A stretch of 64,000 bases of DNA. Source: Thalassovita sp. GTDB lineage: Bacteria > Pseudomonadota > Alphaproteobacteria > Rhodobacterales > Rhodobacteraceae. This document shows positions 44,592-52,555 of this stretch, one piece after another. The translations under genes and the position numbers were made by a program. The notes under the pieces were generated by a model, which had not been told where the DNA came from, made no database searches, and saw nothing but the letters and a program-made list of their open reading frames with translations. The DNA lies in the NCBI GenBank assembly GCA_017792425.1, contig CP051233.1, positions 1,460,402 to 1,524,401 on the forward strand, in the 5' to 3' direction. Every line of letters starts with the position of its first letter. Positions within the stretch are counted from its first letter, which is position 1.

Positions 44592-44652
44592 GGAAAACTC
44601 CCTCTCGCTTCAGAGACGGAGTTTGCATGTTTCCACGCCGAGGCCAAGGGTG

Positions 44653-46365
44653 TCAGGTGCGGGTGCCTGCGAAGCGGGCCTGCCAGTCCTCGCGCTGTTC
44701 ATCGGTGATCTTGGTGAACAGAACGTCGGGCACGGTGAAGGCGTGACCGGAGGGCAGGGCGTTCAACGCGGCGGGTACGTCATCGGGCCAAGCGTCGTCA
44801 TCCGTTTGCATCGCGGTCAACATCGCGGCGCTGGCGTCTGGGATGAAGGGCGAGGACAGGACCGCGTACAGCCGGATCAGGTTCAGACCAAGCCGCACCT
44901 GCGCGGCGGCTTGTTCCGCATCGGTCTTGAAGGTGGTCCAGGGGGCGGCAGATTGCAGGTATTCATTGCCCGCCACCCAGATAGCCCGCAGTTCCTGCGC
45001 GGCCTTGCGGACCTCTTTTTCCTCCATGAATTGCTGATAGGCGGCGATCTTGGCAGTCAGGTCGGCGATCAGCGCCTGTTCCTGGTCGCCATAAGTGCCG
45101 CCCTCGGGGACGACCTCGCCGAATTTCGAACGGCAGAACTTGGTGATGCGCGACACGAAGTTGCCCAGCACATCGGCCAGATCCTTGTTCACCGAGGCCT
45201 GGAAGTTTTCCCAGGTGAATTCAGCGTCCGAGCTTTCGGGCGCATGGGACAGCAGCCACCAGCGCCAGTAATCGGCGGGCAGGATTTCCAGCGCCTGATC
45301 CATGAACACGCCGCGCCCGCGTGAGGTGGAGAACTGGCCGCCGTCATAGTTCAGATAGTTGAAGGACTTGATGTAATCGACCATCTTCCACGGCTCGCCG
45401 CAGCCCAGCATGGTGGCGGGGAAGCTAAGCGTATGGAAAGGCACGTTATCCTTGCCCATGAACTGGGTATAGGTCACGTCCTCGGCGCCCTTGTCTGTTC
45501 GCCACCAGCGTTCCCAGTCGTCGCCCTTGCCCGCGTTCACCCATTCCTGCGCGCAGGCGATGTATTCAATCGGGGCGTCGAACCAGACATAAAACACCTT
45601 TCCTTCCATGCCGGGCCAGTCCTGATCGCCCTTCTTCACCGGGATGCCCCAATCCAGATCTCGGGTGATGCCGCGATCCTGCAGCCCGTCGCCGTCGTTC
45701 AGCCATTTCTTGGCGATCGAGGTGGTCAGCACGGGCCAGTCGGTTTTCGAGTCGATCCACGCCTGCAACTCGTCCTTCATGGCGGATTGGCGCAGGTAGA
45801 GGTGCTTGGTCTCGCGCATCTCCAGATCGGTGGAGCCGCTGATGGTGGAATGCGGGTTGATCAGGTCCACCGGGTCCAGCTGCTTGGTGCAGTTGTCGCA
45901 TTGGTCGCCCCGGGCCGAATCGAAGCCGCAGTTGGGGCAGGTGCCTTCGATATAGCGGTCAGGCAGGAACCGGCCATCGGCCCTGGAATACATCTGCTTT
46001 TCGCTGACTTCACGGATCAGGCCGTTTTCGGCCAGCCTGCCGGCCATGTGCTGGGTCAGCGCGTGGTTTTCCGGGCTGGACGACCGGCCGAAATGGTCGA
46101 AGGACAGGCGAAACCCTTTCGCGATTTCAGCCTGCACGCCGTGCATCTGGGCGCAGTATTCGGCAACGGGTTGCCCGGCCTTGGCGGCGGCCAGTTCGGC
46201 GGGCGTGCCGTGTTCGTCAGTGGAGCACAGGAACAGAACCTCGTTGCCGCGCGCGCGCTGGTATCGGGCGAACAGGTCCGCCGGCAACTGGCTGCCCACC
46301 AGGTTGCCCAGGTGTTTGATCCCGTTGATATAGGGAATTGCCGAGGTAATCAGATGCCGTGCCAT
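44653..46365 (-). CDS. metG: methionyl-tRNA synthetase
   Basis: Charges tRNA-Met. It has 570 residues. The class I HIGH-like motif is HLGN at residues 18-21, and the KMSKS equivalent is FSTSRG. A zinc knuckle CPNC...CDNC lies at about 140-160. It lacks the C-terminal dimerisation domain of longer forms, as is common in alphaproteobacteria. The start at 46365 is well supported because the catalytic fold begins at residue 4. Confidence 0.96.
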   Translation of the reverse strand: MARHLITSAIPYINGIKHLGNLVGSQLPADLFARYQRARGNEVLFLCSTDEHGTPAELAAAKAGQPVAEYCAQMHGVQAEIAKGFRLSFDHFGRSSSPENHALTQHMAGRLAENGLIREVSEKQMYSRADGRFLPDRYIEGTCPNCGFDSARGDQCDNCTKQLDPVDLINPHSTISGSTDLEMRETKHLYLRQSAMKDELQAWIDSKTDWPVLTTSIAKKWLNDGDGLQDRGITRDLDWGIPVKKGDQDWPGMEGKVFYVWFDAPIEYIACAQEWVNAGKGDDWERWWRTDKGAEDVTYTQFMGKDNVPFHTLSFPATMLGCGEPWKMVDYIKSFNYLNYDGGQFSTSRGRGVFMDQALEILPADYWRWWLLSHAPESSDAEFTWENFQASVNKDLADVLGNFVSRITKFCRSKFGEVVPEGGTYGDQEQALIADLTAKIAAYQQFMEEKEVRKAAQELRAIWVAGNEYLQSAAPWTTFKTDAEQAAAQVRLGLNLIRLYAVLSSPFIPDASAAMLTAMQTDDDAWPDDVPAALNALPSGHAFTVPDVLFTKITDEQREDWQARFAGTRT

Positions 46366-46686
46366 GTCCGTCTGCCCTTGATGCGTATCCCGCCCCCTTT
46401 AGCGCATGGGGGCTGGGTGTTCCAGCACCCTTGATCGCGTGCGGGCCAAACCGGTGCAGGGGGGCTTTGCCCCCGCCGCCCTGCGGGCGACTCCCCCAGA
46501 GTATTTCGGGCAAGATGAATGGGCTTTTTCTTGGGTGAAATACCCCGGGGGTTTGGGGGGCTGGCCCCCGATCACGGCCTGTCCGGAAGGGGTGTCAGCA
46601 GGAGGAGAGGTGCCCCGCGGAACAATTTCGGTGACACATTCACGAAATTGAGTATCTTGAAATATGCGAAACAGGGAGGATATCGC
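46366..46686. other. gene-free 321-bp gap filled with repeats
   Basis: Between the divergent metG and DsrE-like genes I see no reading frame with family features. It holds a GGGGGC-TTT-GCCCCC hairpin (46460-46474), two head-to-head copies of the dispersed repeat (46492-46562) and, nearest the plus-strand gene, a less GC-rich stretch (46600-46686) with a GGGAGGATATC ribosome site. Confidence 0.6.
46492..46562. repeat. two head-to-head copies of the GAGTATTT/CATCTTG repeat
   Basis: CCCCCAGAGTATTTCGG-GCAAGATGAAT abuts GGGCTTTTTCTTGG-GTGAAATACCCCGGGGG. The right copy is roughly the reverse complement of the left, so the pair can form one long imperfect hairpin. Confidence 0.6.
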
Positions 46687-47118
46687 ATGAAAAAACTGGT
46701 TATGGCTGCGGCTATTGCCTGCGCGCCGCTGGCTGTTTGGGCCGAGGGCGTGATGCACAAGGTCGCCGTTCACGTGAACAGCAACGATATGCACGTCGTG
46801 AACATGGCGCTTAACAATGTCGAGAACGTTGCTGCTTTCTACAAGTCGCAGGGTGATGACGTGACGATCGAGGTCGTGGCCTATGGTCCGGGGTTGCAGA
46901 TCCTGCTGCCCGGCAAGAGCCCGGTTGAGGAGCGGATCAAGACAATGTCGCTGGCACACGAACACCTGGAATTCGCAGCCTGCGGCAACACGCTGCGCAA
47001 GATGAGCGAGAAAGCCGGTAAGGAACTGACGGTCATGGAAGAGGCCAGCGTGGTGCCCTCGGGGGTGGTGCGCCTGATCGAGCTTCAGGAACAGGGCTAT
47101 GCCTACGTGCGTCCGTAA
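46687..47118 (+). CDS. exported DsrE-family protein
   Basis: A 143-residue protein with a signal peptide (residues 1-19, AVWA) and a DsrE/YchN-like fold: VAVHVNSND, ALNNVENVAAFYKSQ, VEVVAYGPGL and a single conserved-position cysteine in EFAACGNTL. DsrE-like proteins are often sulfur carriers, but periplasmic single-cysteine forms are uncharacterised. The ATG follows GGGAGGATATCGC. The signal peptide is followed directly by the fold, so it is soluble in the periplasm. Confidence 0.8.
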   Translation: MKKLVMAAAIACAPLAVWAEGVMHKVAVHVNSNDMHVVNMALNNVENVAAFYKSQGDDVTIEVVAYGPGLQILLPGKSPVEERIKTMSLAHEHLEFAACGNTLRKMSEKAGKELTVMEEASVVPSGVVRLIELQEQGYAYVRP

Positions 47119-47203
47119 GAGCGGATGAACACGCGGCCCCGGCTGGTCTTTTCGATCTGCCGGGGTATGTTTCCCGTGAATTGACCGAACGGGAGCAGTC
47201 TTC

Positions 47204-48250
47204 ATGAAAACCAAGCCGTTGGGCCGCACCGGCCTGAACGTGACCGAATTGTGCCTGGGCACGATGACCTTTGGCACACAGACTCCAGAGGCCGAGGCGC
47301 ATACGCAGATCGACATGGCGCTGGAGCGCGGAATAAACTTCGTGGACACGGCCGAGATGTACCCGGTGAACCCGGTGGCGAAGGAAACCGTCGGCCGCAC
47401 CGAGGAAATCATCGGCAATTGGAACGCCGCCAATCCCGCACGGCGGGGCGATTACGTACTGGCGACCAAGCATTCCGGTGAGGGGATGAAACACGTGCGC
47501 GATGGCGCGCCGATCAGCGCGGCCACGATCGCGCAGGCGATCGAGGGGTCGTTGCGGCGGCTGCGGACAGACGTGATTGACCTATACCAGTTCCACTGGC
47601 CGAACCGGGGCAGTTATATGTTCCGCAAGAACTGGCGCTATGACCCGTCCGGGCAGGACCGCGCCGCGACCCTGGCCCATATGGAAGAGGCGTTGGCGGC
47701 GCTGCAACAGCAGGTGGACAAGGGCAATATCCGCCATTTCGGCCTATCCAACGAAAGCGCCTGGGGCTGCACGATGTGGGCAATGACCGCCGAGCGTGTG
47801 GGCGGGCCGCGCGTGGCATCCGTCCAGAACGAATATTCGCTGATGTGCCGCTTGTTCGATACAGACATGGCCGAGATGTCCGCGAACGAGGATGTGGGGC
47901 TGTTGGCGTTTTCCCCGCTGGCGGCTGGGTTGCTGACGGGCAAGTACCAGCACGGCGCGATTCCTGGCGGGTCGCGCATGGCGTTGGTGCCGGATTTGGG
48001 CGGGCGCAAGAACGACAAGGCGTTCGGTGCGGTGGGCGCCTATCTGGACATCGCGGCCCGGCACGGGCTGGACCCGGTGCACATGGCGTTGGCGTGGTGC
48101 TGTGCGCGGCCGTTCATGACCTCGGTCATATTTGGTGCGACGACGCTGGCGCAGCTGGATCATGCGCTGGGGGCGGACGGGCTGATCCTGTCCGACGAGG
48201 TGATGAAAGAGATCGACGCGGCCCACAAGGCGCACCCGATGCCGTTCTGA
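47204..48250 (+). CDS. NADP(H)-dependent aldo/keto reductase
   Basis: A 348-residue TIM-barrel oxidoreductase resembling the Tas group. The catalytic tetrad is readable: Asp in NFVDTAEMY, Tyr in the same segment, Lys in LATKHS and His in YQFHWPN. Cofactor-binding residues lie in the C-terminal FGATTLAQL region. The EamA transporter gene follows after 9 bp, so the two are probably cotranscribed. Confidence 0.92.
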   Translation: MKTKPLGRTGLNVTELCLGTMTFGTQTPEAEAHTQIDMALERGINFVDTAEMYPVNPVAKETVGRTEEIIGNWNAANPARRGDYVLATKHSGEGMKHVRDGAPISAATIAQAIEGSLRRLRTDVIDLYQFHWPNRGSYMFRKNWRYDPSGQDRAATLAHMEEALAALQQQVDKGNIRHFGLSNESAWGCTMWAMTAERVGGPRVASVQNEYSLMCRLFDTDMAEMSANEDVGLLAFSPLAAGLLTGKYQHGAIPGGSRMALVPDLGGRKNDKAFGAVGAYLDIAARHGLDPVHMALAWCCARPFMTSVIFGATTLAQLDHALGADGLILSDEVMKEIDAAHKAHPMPF

Positions 48251-48259
48251 TCCGTCCGC

Positions 48260-49159
48260 ATGACCTGGGTTCTGATTTCCATCGCGGCGGCGGCATTCCA
48301 GACGCTGCGGTTCATGCTGCAGAAGATTCTGGCGATGGGGCGGCTGTCGTCCGGCGGGGCGACGCTGGCGCGGTTCCTGTATTCCGCGCCCTTCGTCGGC
48401 GTGATGGCCGGGGCCTACCTGCTGTGGCGCGGGCAGGGCATTCCGGCGGTTGGTTCGATGTTCCTGCCCTATGCGTTGGCGGGGGGGCTGGCGCAGGTGC
48501 TTGCCACCTGGTGCGTGGTCGCGCTGTTCGCCGAGCGCAGTTTCGCCGTCGGTATCACCTTCAAGAAAACCGAGGTGGTGCAGACCGCGCTGGTCGGGTT
48601 CGTGGTGTTGGGGGACAGGGTTTCGCCGGGCGGCTTGGTGGCGATTCTGCTGGGGCTGGTTGGCGTATTGGTGCTGTCGGACACGAAGGGGATGGCCCGC
48701 ACCGGGATGGGGCGTTTCCTGAACCGGGCGGCAGGGCTGGGGCTGCTGTCGGGGGCGTTTTTCGCGGTGTCCGCCGTCTGCTACCGCGGTGCCACTCTGG
48801 AGGTGGGCAGCGACGATCCGTTGATGCGGGCGCTGTGTTCGCTGGCGGTGGTGACCAGTTCGCAGGCCATAGGACTGGGGCTGTGGATCGCCTGGCGTGA
48901 ACCCGGCCAGATCGCCCGTGTGCTGGGATCGTGGCGCACGTCGGTGTGGATGGGGCTGGCCAGCCTGGGCGGCAGCCTTGGCTGGTTCACCGCTTTCACA
49001 CTGATGAACGCGGCCTATGTCTTTGCCGTGGGGCAGGTCGAAGTGATCTTCTCTATCGCCGTGTCCGTGCTGTTCTTCAAGGAACGGATGACCCGGCGCG
49101 AGGGCGCCGGGATCGCGCTGATCAGTGCGAGCGTCCTGTCATTGGTCCTACTCCTTTGA
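48260..49159 (+). CDS. EamA-family (DMT) transporter
   Basis: A 299-residue inner-membrane protein with ten hydrophobic segments in two homologous halves, the drug/metabolite transporter layout. Its 3' end overlaps the 3' end of the convergent Nudix gene by 38 bp, an arrangement that allows antisense interference but is common in dense genomes. Substrate unknown. Confidence 0.85.
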   Translation: MTWVLISIAAAAFQTLRFMLQKILAMGRLSSGGATLARFLYSAPFVGVMAGAYLLWRGQGIPAVGSMFLPYALAGGLAQVLATWCVVALFAERSFAVGITFKKTEVVQTALVGFVVLGDRVSPGGLVAILLGLVGVLVLSDTKGMARTGMGRFLNRAAGLGLLSGAFFAVSAVCYRGATLEVGSDDPLMRALCSLAVVTSSQAIGLGLWIAWREPGQIARVLGSWRTSVWMGLASLGGSLGWFTAFTLMNAAYVFAVGQVEVIFSIAVSVLFFKERMTRREGAGIALISASVLSLVLLL

Positions 49160-49829
49160 GGCGCAGGAACAGGTTTGCCTCTTCGTTGTTCTTGAAGAAG
49201 GGCACGCTGTCGGGCGGAGTCAGGTCATGGGCGCGGGCGGCGACCTCGGCCAGGACCACCTCTGTTATGAAGGGCAGATCGAATTCGCGCACCTTGGGCA
49301 AGGGAATCCATTGCAGGTGCGAAAGCTCGTCGCAGGCGGCGCTGAAATCGTCCAGGTCGCTGGCGATTTCATCCGCGTCGATCATGAAGAACCGCGCATC
49401 GAAACGGCGGGGCCGTCCCGGCGGGGTGATAGCGCGGAATACGAACTGCAGCGGATGGGCGGCGGGGACATAGCCCGCCGAAGCAAAGCTGCGCCAATCC
49501 TCTGCCGGGGTCGTGTCCCACGCGCCTTTCTGTCCCAGGATCAGGCCGGTTTCTTCCCACAATTCGCGAATCGCGGCGACGGCCAGCGGGTGAGTCAGAT
49601 CCTGCGCCGAATCCTCTTGCAGGCGGTCGCGGCAGATTTCATGCAACTGGGTTGCCAGCGGCACATCGGCGTCGGCCTTGTCCACGGCCCCGCCGGGGAA
49701 CACGAACTTGTTGGGCATGAAAGCGGCGGTCGCGCCGCGCTGGCCCATCAATACATGCGGGTCTTTCAGCCGGTCGCGCAGCACGATCACCGTGGCGGCG
49801 TCGCGGATCGCGGTTTTGTCTTGCGTCAT
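49122..49829 (-). CDS. Nudix hydrolase (RNase/CoA-type long form)
   Basis: A 235-residue Nudix protein. The box is split: GGAVDKADADVP... then a helical insertion of about 25 residues before AAIRELWEETGLIL, which supplies the REUxEExGU metal-binding part. The N-terminal TVIVLRDRLKDPHVLMGQR and FMPNKFVFPGG are typical of the group resembling NUDT19/coenzyme A pyrophosphatases. The substrate is not determinable here. Confidence 0.88.
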   Translation of the reverse strand: MTQDKTAIRDAATVIVLRDRLKDPHVLMGQRGATAAFMPNKFVFPGGAVDKADADVPLATQLHEICRDRLQEDSAQDLTHPLAVAAIRELWEETGLILGQKGAWDTTPAEDWRSFASAGYVPAAHPLQFVFRAITPPGRPRRFDARFFMIDADEIASDLDDFSAACDELSHLQWIPLPKVREFDLPFITEVVLAEVAARAHDLTPPDSVPFFKNNEEANLFLRLKGVGPMTGRSH

Positions 49830-49848
49830 CTATCCTCCCTCGCGGGGG

Positions 49849-50238
49849 TCAGGCCGGACGTCCGAACCCGTGCATGCGCCGCGCCCACTGGAACCCGATC
49901 ATCGCCCCCTTCAACCGGGGTAGAAGGTAGAGCGACAGCGCCACCGTGCCAATGGCGAAAATGGTGAACAGCACCAGGGGCTCGGGCCGCCAGGTTTCGA
50001 ACACCAGCAGCAGCAGCGGGGCCATCAGGTGCCCGACGATCAGGATCGTCAGGTAAGCCGGACCATCGTCCGCGCGGTGATGGTGAAACTCCTCTTTGCA
50101 GACGGCGCAGGATTTGCGCACGCCCAGGTAGCCTTTCAACACGGGGCCGTTGCCGCAATGGGGGCACTTGCCCCGCCAGCCATTGACAATGGCGGGCCAG
50201 GTTTGACGTTCATCGGGTGGAACGGCGTTGTCTGTCAT
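49849..50238 (-). CDS. DUF983 zinc-ribbon membrane protein
   Basis: A 129-residue protein with an N-terminal CPHC...CAVC zinc ribbon (RGKCPHCGNGPVLKGYL, then SCAVCKEEF) and two membrane helices, the DUF983 pattern. I start at ATG 50238 (MTDNAVPPDERQ); the longer reading up to 50412 is unrelated in character. It lies 19 bp after the Nudix start and is probably cotranscribed with it. Function unknown. Confidence 0.87.
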   Translation of the reverse strand: MTDNAVPPDERQTWPAIVNGWRGKCPHCGNGPVLKGYLGVRKSCAVCKEEFHHHRADDGPAYLTILIVGHLMAPLLLLVFETWRPEPLVLFTIFAIGTVALSLYLLPRLKGAMIGFQWARRMHGFGRPA

Positions 50239-50471
50239 GGTTTCCTCGCATTTCCGTAGACCGCGCAAATTGGTGCATCCGTCGCCCATTTTAAAGACCG
50301 CCAATCGCCCTTGCGTCCCCATGTCGCAAAAACCCGGCCGAATATCACGGATGCGTGAGTACGCATGTTTTCCGCGACAGCCGCGACGGAACCGGCGGGC
50401 TGCCCCGTTCATATAGCAGAAAACAGGCCAAGAGGCCGGTTTCTAAAGCAACCAAAACGGAGAAAACGCAT

Positions 50472-50996
50472 ATGAAACGCGCTATTCTGATTTCGAGCAT
50501 CGCAGCCCTGACCCTGACAGCGGGCGCAGGCAGCGCGCTGGCCTTTGGCAAGGACCGCATGGGCGGCCACCACATGGGACCGCGCGAACCCTTCCAGTTC
50601 GAGGAAGTGGATGCCGACAAGGACGGCAAGATCACCCAGGAAGAGATCGCCGCCCATTTCAAGGCCCGCTTCGATGCTGCCGACACTGACAAGGACGGTG
50701 CCCTGAGCGCCGAGGAAATGGCGGCGCAGATGCAGGCGAAGCAGGCCGAACGGATGACCAACCGGGCCAAGCACATGATCGTGGATCGCGATGCCAACGA
50801 TGATGGCAAGCTGAGTTATGACGAAATGCAGCCCAAGCGCGCCGACCGCATGTTCGACCGGCTGGATGCCGACAACGACGGGGCGATTTCCGCGGGTGAG
50901 TTCACCGCCATGCAGGACCGGATGGACAAACGCTTTGGTGAAAAGGGCCATATGAATCGGTACGGCGGAAAAGATTGCCAGCGCGAGCAGCGCTGA
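50472..50996 (+). CDS. exported EF-hand calcium-binding protein
   Basis: A 174-residue periplasmic protein with a signal peptide (1-24, ALAF). Four canonical 12-residue EF-hand loops start at Asp47, Asp71, Asp107 and Asp132, each keeping acidic residues at positions 1, 3, 5 and 12 and the central Gly. It lies upstream of an ECF sigma factor and two small membrane proteins in the same direction; this arrangement recurs in Rhodobacterales and may form a Ca- or metal-responsive envelope system. The ATG at 50472 is in-frame with the signal peptide. Confidence 0.88.
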   Translation: MKRAILISSIAALTLTAGAGSALAFGKDRMGGHHMGPREPFQFEEVDADKDGKITQEEIAAHFKARFDAADTDKDGALSAEEMAAQMQAKQAERMTNRAKHMIVDRDANDDGKLSYDEMQPKRADRMFDRLDADNDGAISAGEFTAMQDRMDKRFGEKGHMNRYGGKDCQREQR

Positions 50997-51083
50997 CAGC
51001 TTCGGGCCGGGCGGGGTTTGCCTCGCCCGGCATTTCTGCGGGGCATTGCCCCGGACCTGCCCAGAGGATACGTCGGAAGGACG

Positions 51084-51668
51084 ATGACCGTGCCCTTTGA
51101 CGCCTTCGCCGATCTGCCGGATGACGCGCTGCTGGTGCTTTATGCCAATGGCGACCGGGATGCCGCGCGTGCGCTGAACGTGCGTCTGACCCCGCGCGCG
51201 TTCGGGCAGGCCGTTCGGATGCTGGGGGACCGGGCCGAGGCCGAGGATGTCGCGCAAGAGGCGATGCTGCGGCTGTGGAAGATCGCGCCGGACTGGCGGC
51301 AGAACGAGGCGAAGGTGACGACGTGGCTGTACCGCGTAGTTGCCAATCTGTGTACCGATCGCCTGCGCCGCAACCGGGGGGTGGAACTGGACTCGATCCC
51401 AGAACCCGAGGACGACCGCGAAAGCGCCGAGGGCGAGTTGCAGCAGCGGGCGCGGATGAGCGCGCTGGACGTCGCGTTGGCCCAGTTGCCGGACCGGCAG
51501 CGGCAGGCGGTGGTCTTGCGCCACATCGAGGGGTTGGGGAATCCCGAGATCGCAGAGATCATGGAGATCAGCACCGAGGCCGTCGAAAGCCTGACGGCCC
51601 GGGGCAAAAGGGCGCTGGCGGCCATTTTGGCAGAGCGGCGCGAAGAATTGGGGTATACCGATGGCTGA
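51084..51668 (+). CDS. ECF (sigma-70 family, RpoE-like) RNA polymerase sigma factor
   Basis: A 194-residue sigma factor with region 2 (GDRAEAEDVAQEAMLRLWK, about residues 48-66) and a region 4 helix-turn-helix (LPDRQRQAVVLRHIEGLGNPEIAEIM). The ATG follows GGAAGG at 51074. The next gene starts inside its last codons (8-bp overlap), as sigma/anti-sigma pairs often do. No zinc anti-sigma motif (HxxxCxxC) is seen in that neighbour. Confidence 0.92.
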   Translation: MTVPFDAFADLPDDALLVLYANGDRDAARALNVRLTPRAFGQAVRMLGDRAEAEDVAQEAMLRLWKIAPDWRQNEAKVTTWLYRVVANLCTDRLRRNRGVELDSIPEPEDDRESAEGELQQRARMSALDVALAQLPDRQRQAVVLRHIEGLGNPEIAEIMEISTEAVESLTARGKRALAAILAERREELGYTDG

Positions 51669-52032
51669 CATGGACAAACAGACCGGTGACATTGACCTGG
51701 ACGCCCTGTTCGCACAGGCGCGTGGTCGGGATGCGGATCCTTCGCCCGATTTCATGGCGCGGGTGCTGGAGGATGCCTTGGCCGCGCAACCTGCGCCGAC
51801 GCCTGTGGCGCAGACCAGGCCGCGCAGTTCGCGCCTGCGGCAGTTCCTGAACGCCGTTGGTGGCTGGCCCGCGATGGCGGGGCTGGCCACGGCGGGCGTT
51901 GCGGGGCTGTGGTTCGGCATCAACCCGCCAGAGGCCGTGGCCACCACGGCCGAAACGATGCTGGGGGTGGAAAGCGACCTTTACCTTGTCGATCTCATGC
52001 CCGGGTACGAATTCGCGATGGCAGAGGGCTAA
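51661..52032 (+). CDS. small single-pass membrane protein next to ECF sigma factor, candidate anti-sigma
   Basis: A 123-residue protein overlapping the sigma gene. The N-terminal 45 residues (TGDIDLDALFAQARGRDADP) are acidic and cytoplasmic in style; one hydrophobic segment lies at about 67-86 and the C-terminus would be periplasmic. Position and topology suggest an anti-sigma or membrane tether, but no recognised anti-sigma domain is present. It is followed by a second small membrane protein. Confidence 0.6.
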   Translation: MADMDKQTGDIDLDALFAQARGRDADPSPDFMARVLEDALAAQPAPTPVAQTRPRSSRLRQFLNAVGGWPAMAGLATAGVAGLWFGINPPEAVATTAETMLGVESDLYLVDLMPGYEFAMAEG

Positions 52033-52036
52033 GCAC

Positions 52037-52552
52037 ATGACCCAGACCGTGGAAAAACCAGCGAATGGAACGGGCGGGATGCGTCCCTGGCTGAAGGTGG
52101 TGCTGTTCGTGTCGCTGGCGCTGAACGTGGCCGTGGCCGGGATCGTGATCGGCGTGGCGGTGAAGTTCGGGCCGCCGCCGGACGGGCATCGACCGCCACG
52201 GCAGGACATGATCGTCGGGCCCTATACCCACGCCCTGAGCCGTGAGGACAAGATCCGTATCGGCAAGCAGTTGCGCAAGGATTATCGCGATCAGGCCGGT
52301 CCGTCGCGTGCGGCGCGCGCCGCAGAGTTCCAGGAGGTGCTGGGCGCCTTGCGCGCAACCCCCTATGACGGGACCAAGGTCGAGGCGATCCTGATGCGGC
52401 AGTTGCGCGCCGGGGCGGAGCGTCAGGAACTGGGCCAGCGGCTGCTGCTGGACCGCCTGTCCCGGATGACCGACGCCGAACGTGCAACCTATGCCGACCG
52501 GCTGGAAGAAGGGCTGAAACGCGCGCGCGCGCAACGTTCCGACCGGGACTGA
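52037..52552 (+). CDS. periplasmic heavy-metal sensor/CpxP-like protein
   Basis: A 171-residue protein with one N-terminal membrane helix (about 20-42) and a helical periplasmic domain (GPYTHALSREDKIRIGKQLRKD, RAAEFQEVLGALRATPYD) in the style of the Spy/CpxP-like heavy-metal sensor family. Together with the EF-hand protein and the sigma/anti-sigma pair it completes a four-gene envelope-sensing unit. The start ATG is four bases after the preceding stop. Confidence 0.7.
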   Translation: MTQTVEKPANGTGGMRPWLKVVLFVSLALNVAVAGIVIGVAVKFGPPPDGHRPPRQDMIVGPYTHALSREDKIRIGKQLRKDYRDQAGPSRAARAAEFQEVLGALRATPYDGTKVEAILMRQLRAGAERQELGQRLLLDRLSRMTDAERATYADRLEEGLKRARAQRSDRD

Positions 52553-52555
52553 CGG

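Noticed and set aside
49122..49159. Thirty-eight-base overlap of EamA and Nudix 3' ends as a frameshift
   Set aside because: Both proteins have normal family length and C-termini; convergent overlap is the simpler reading.
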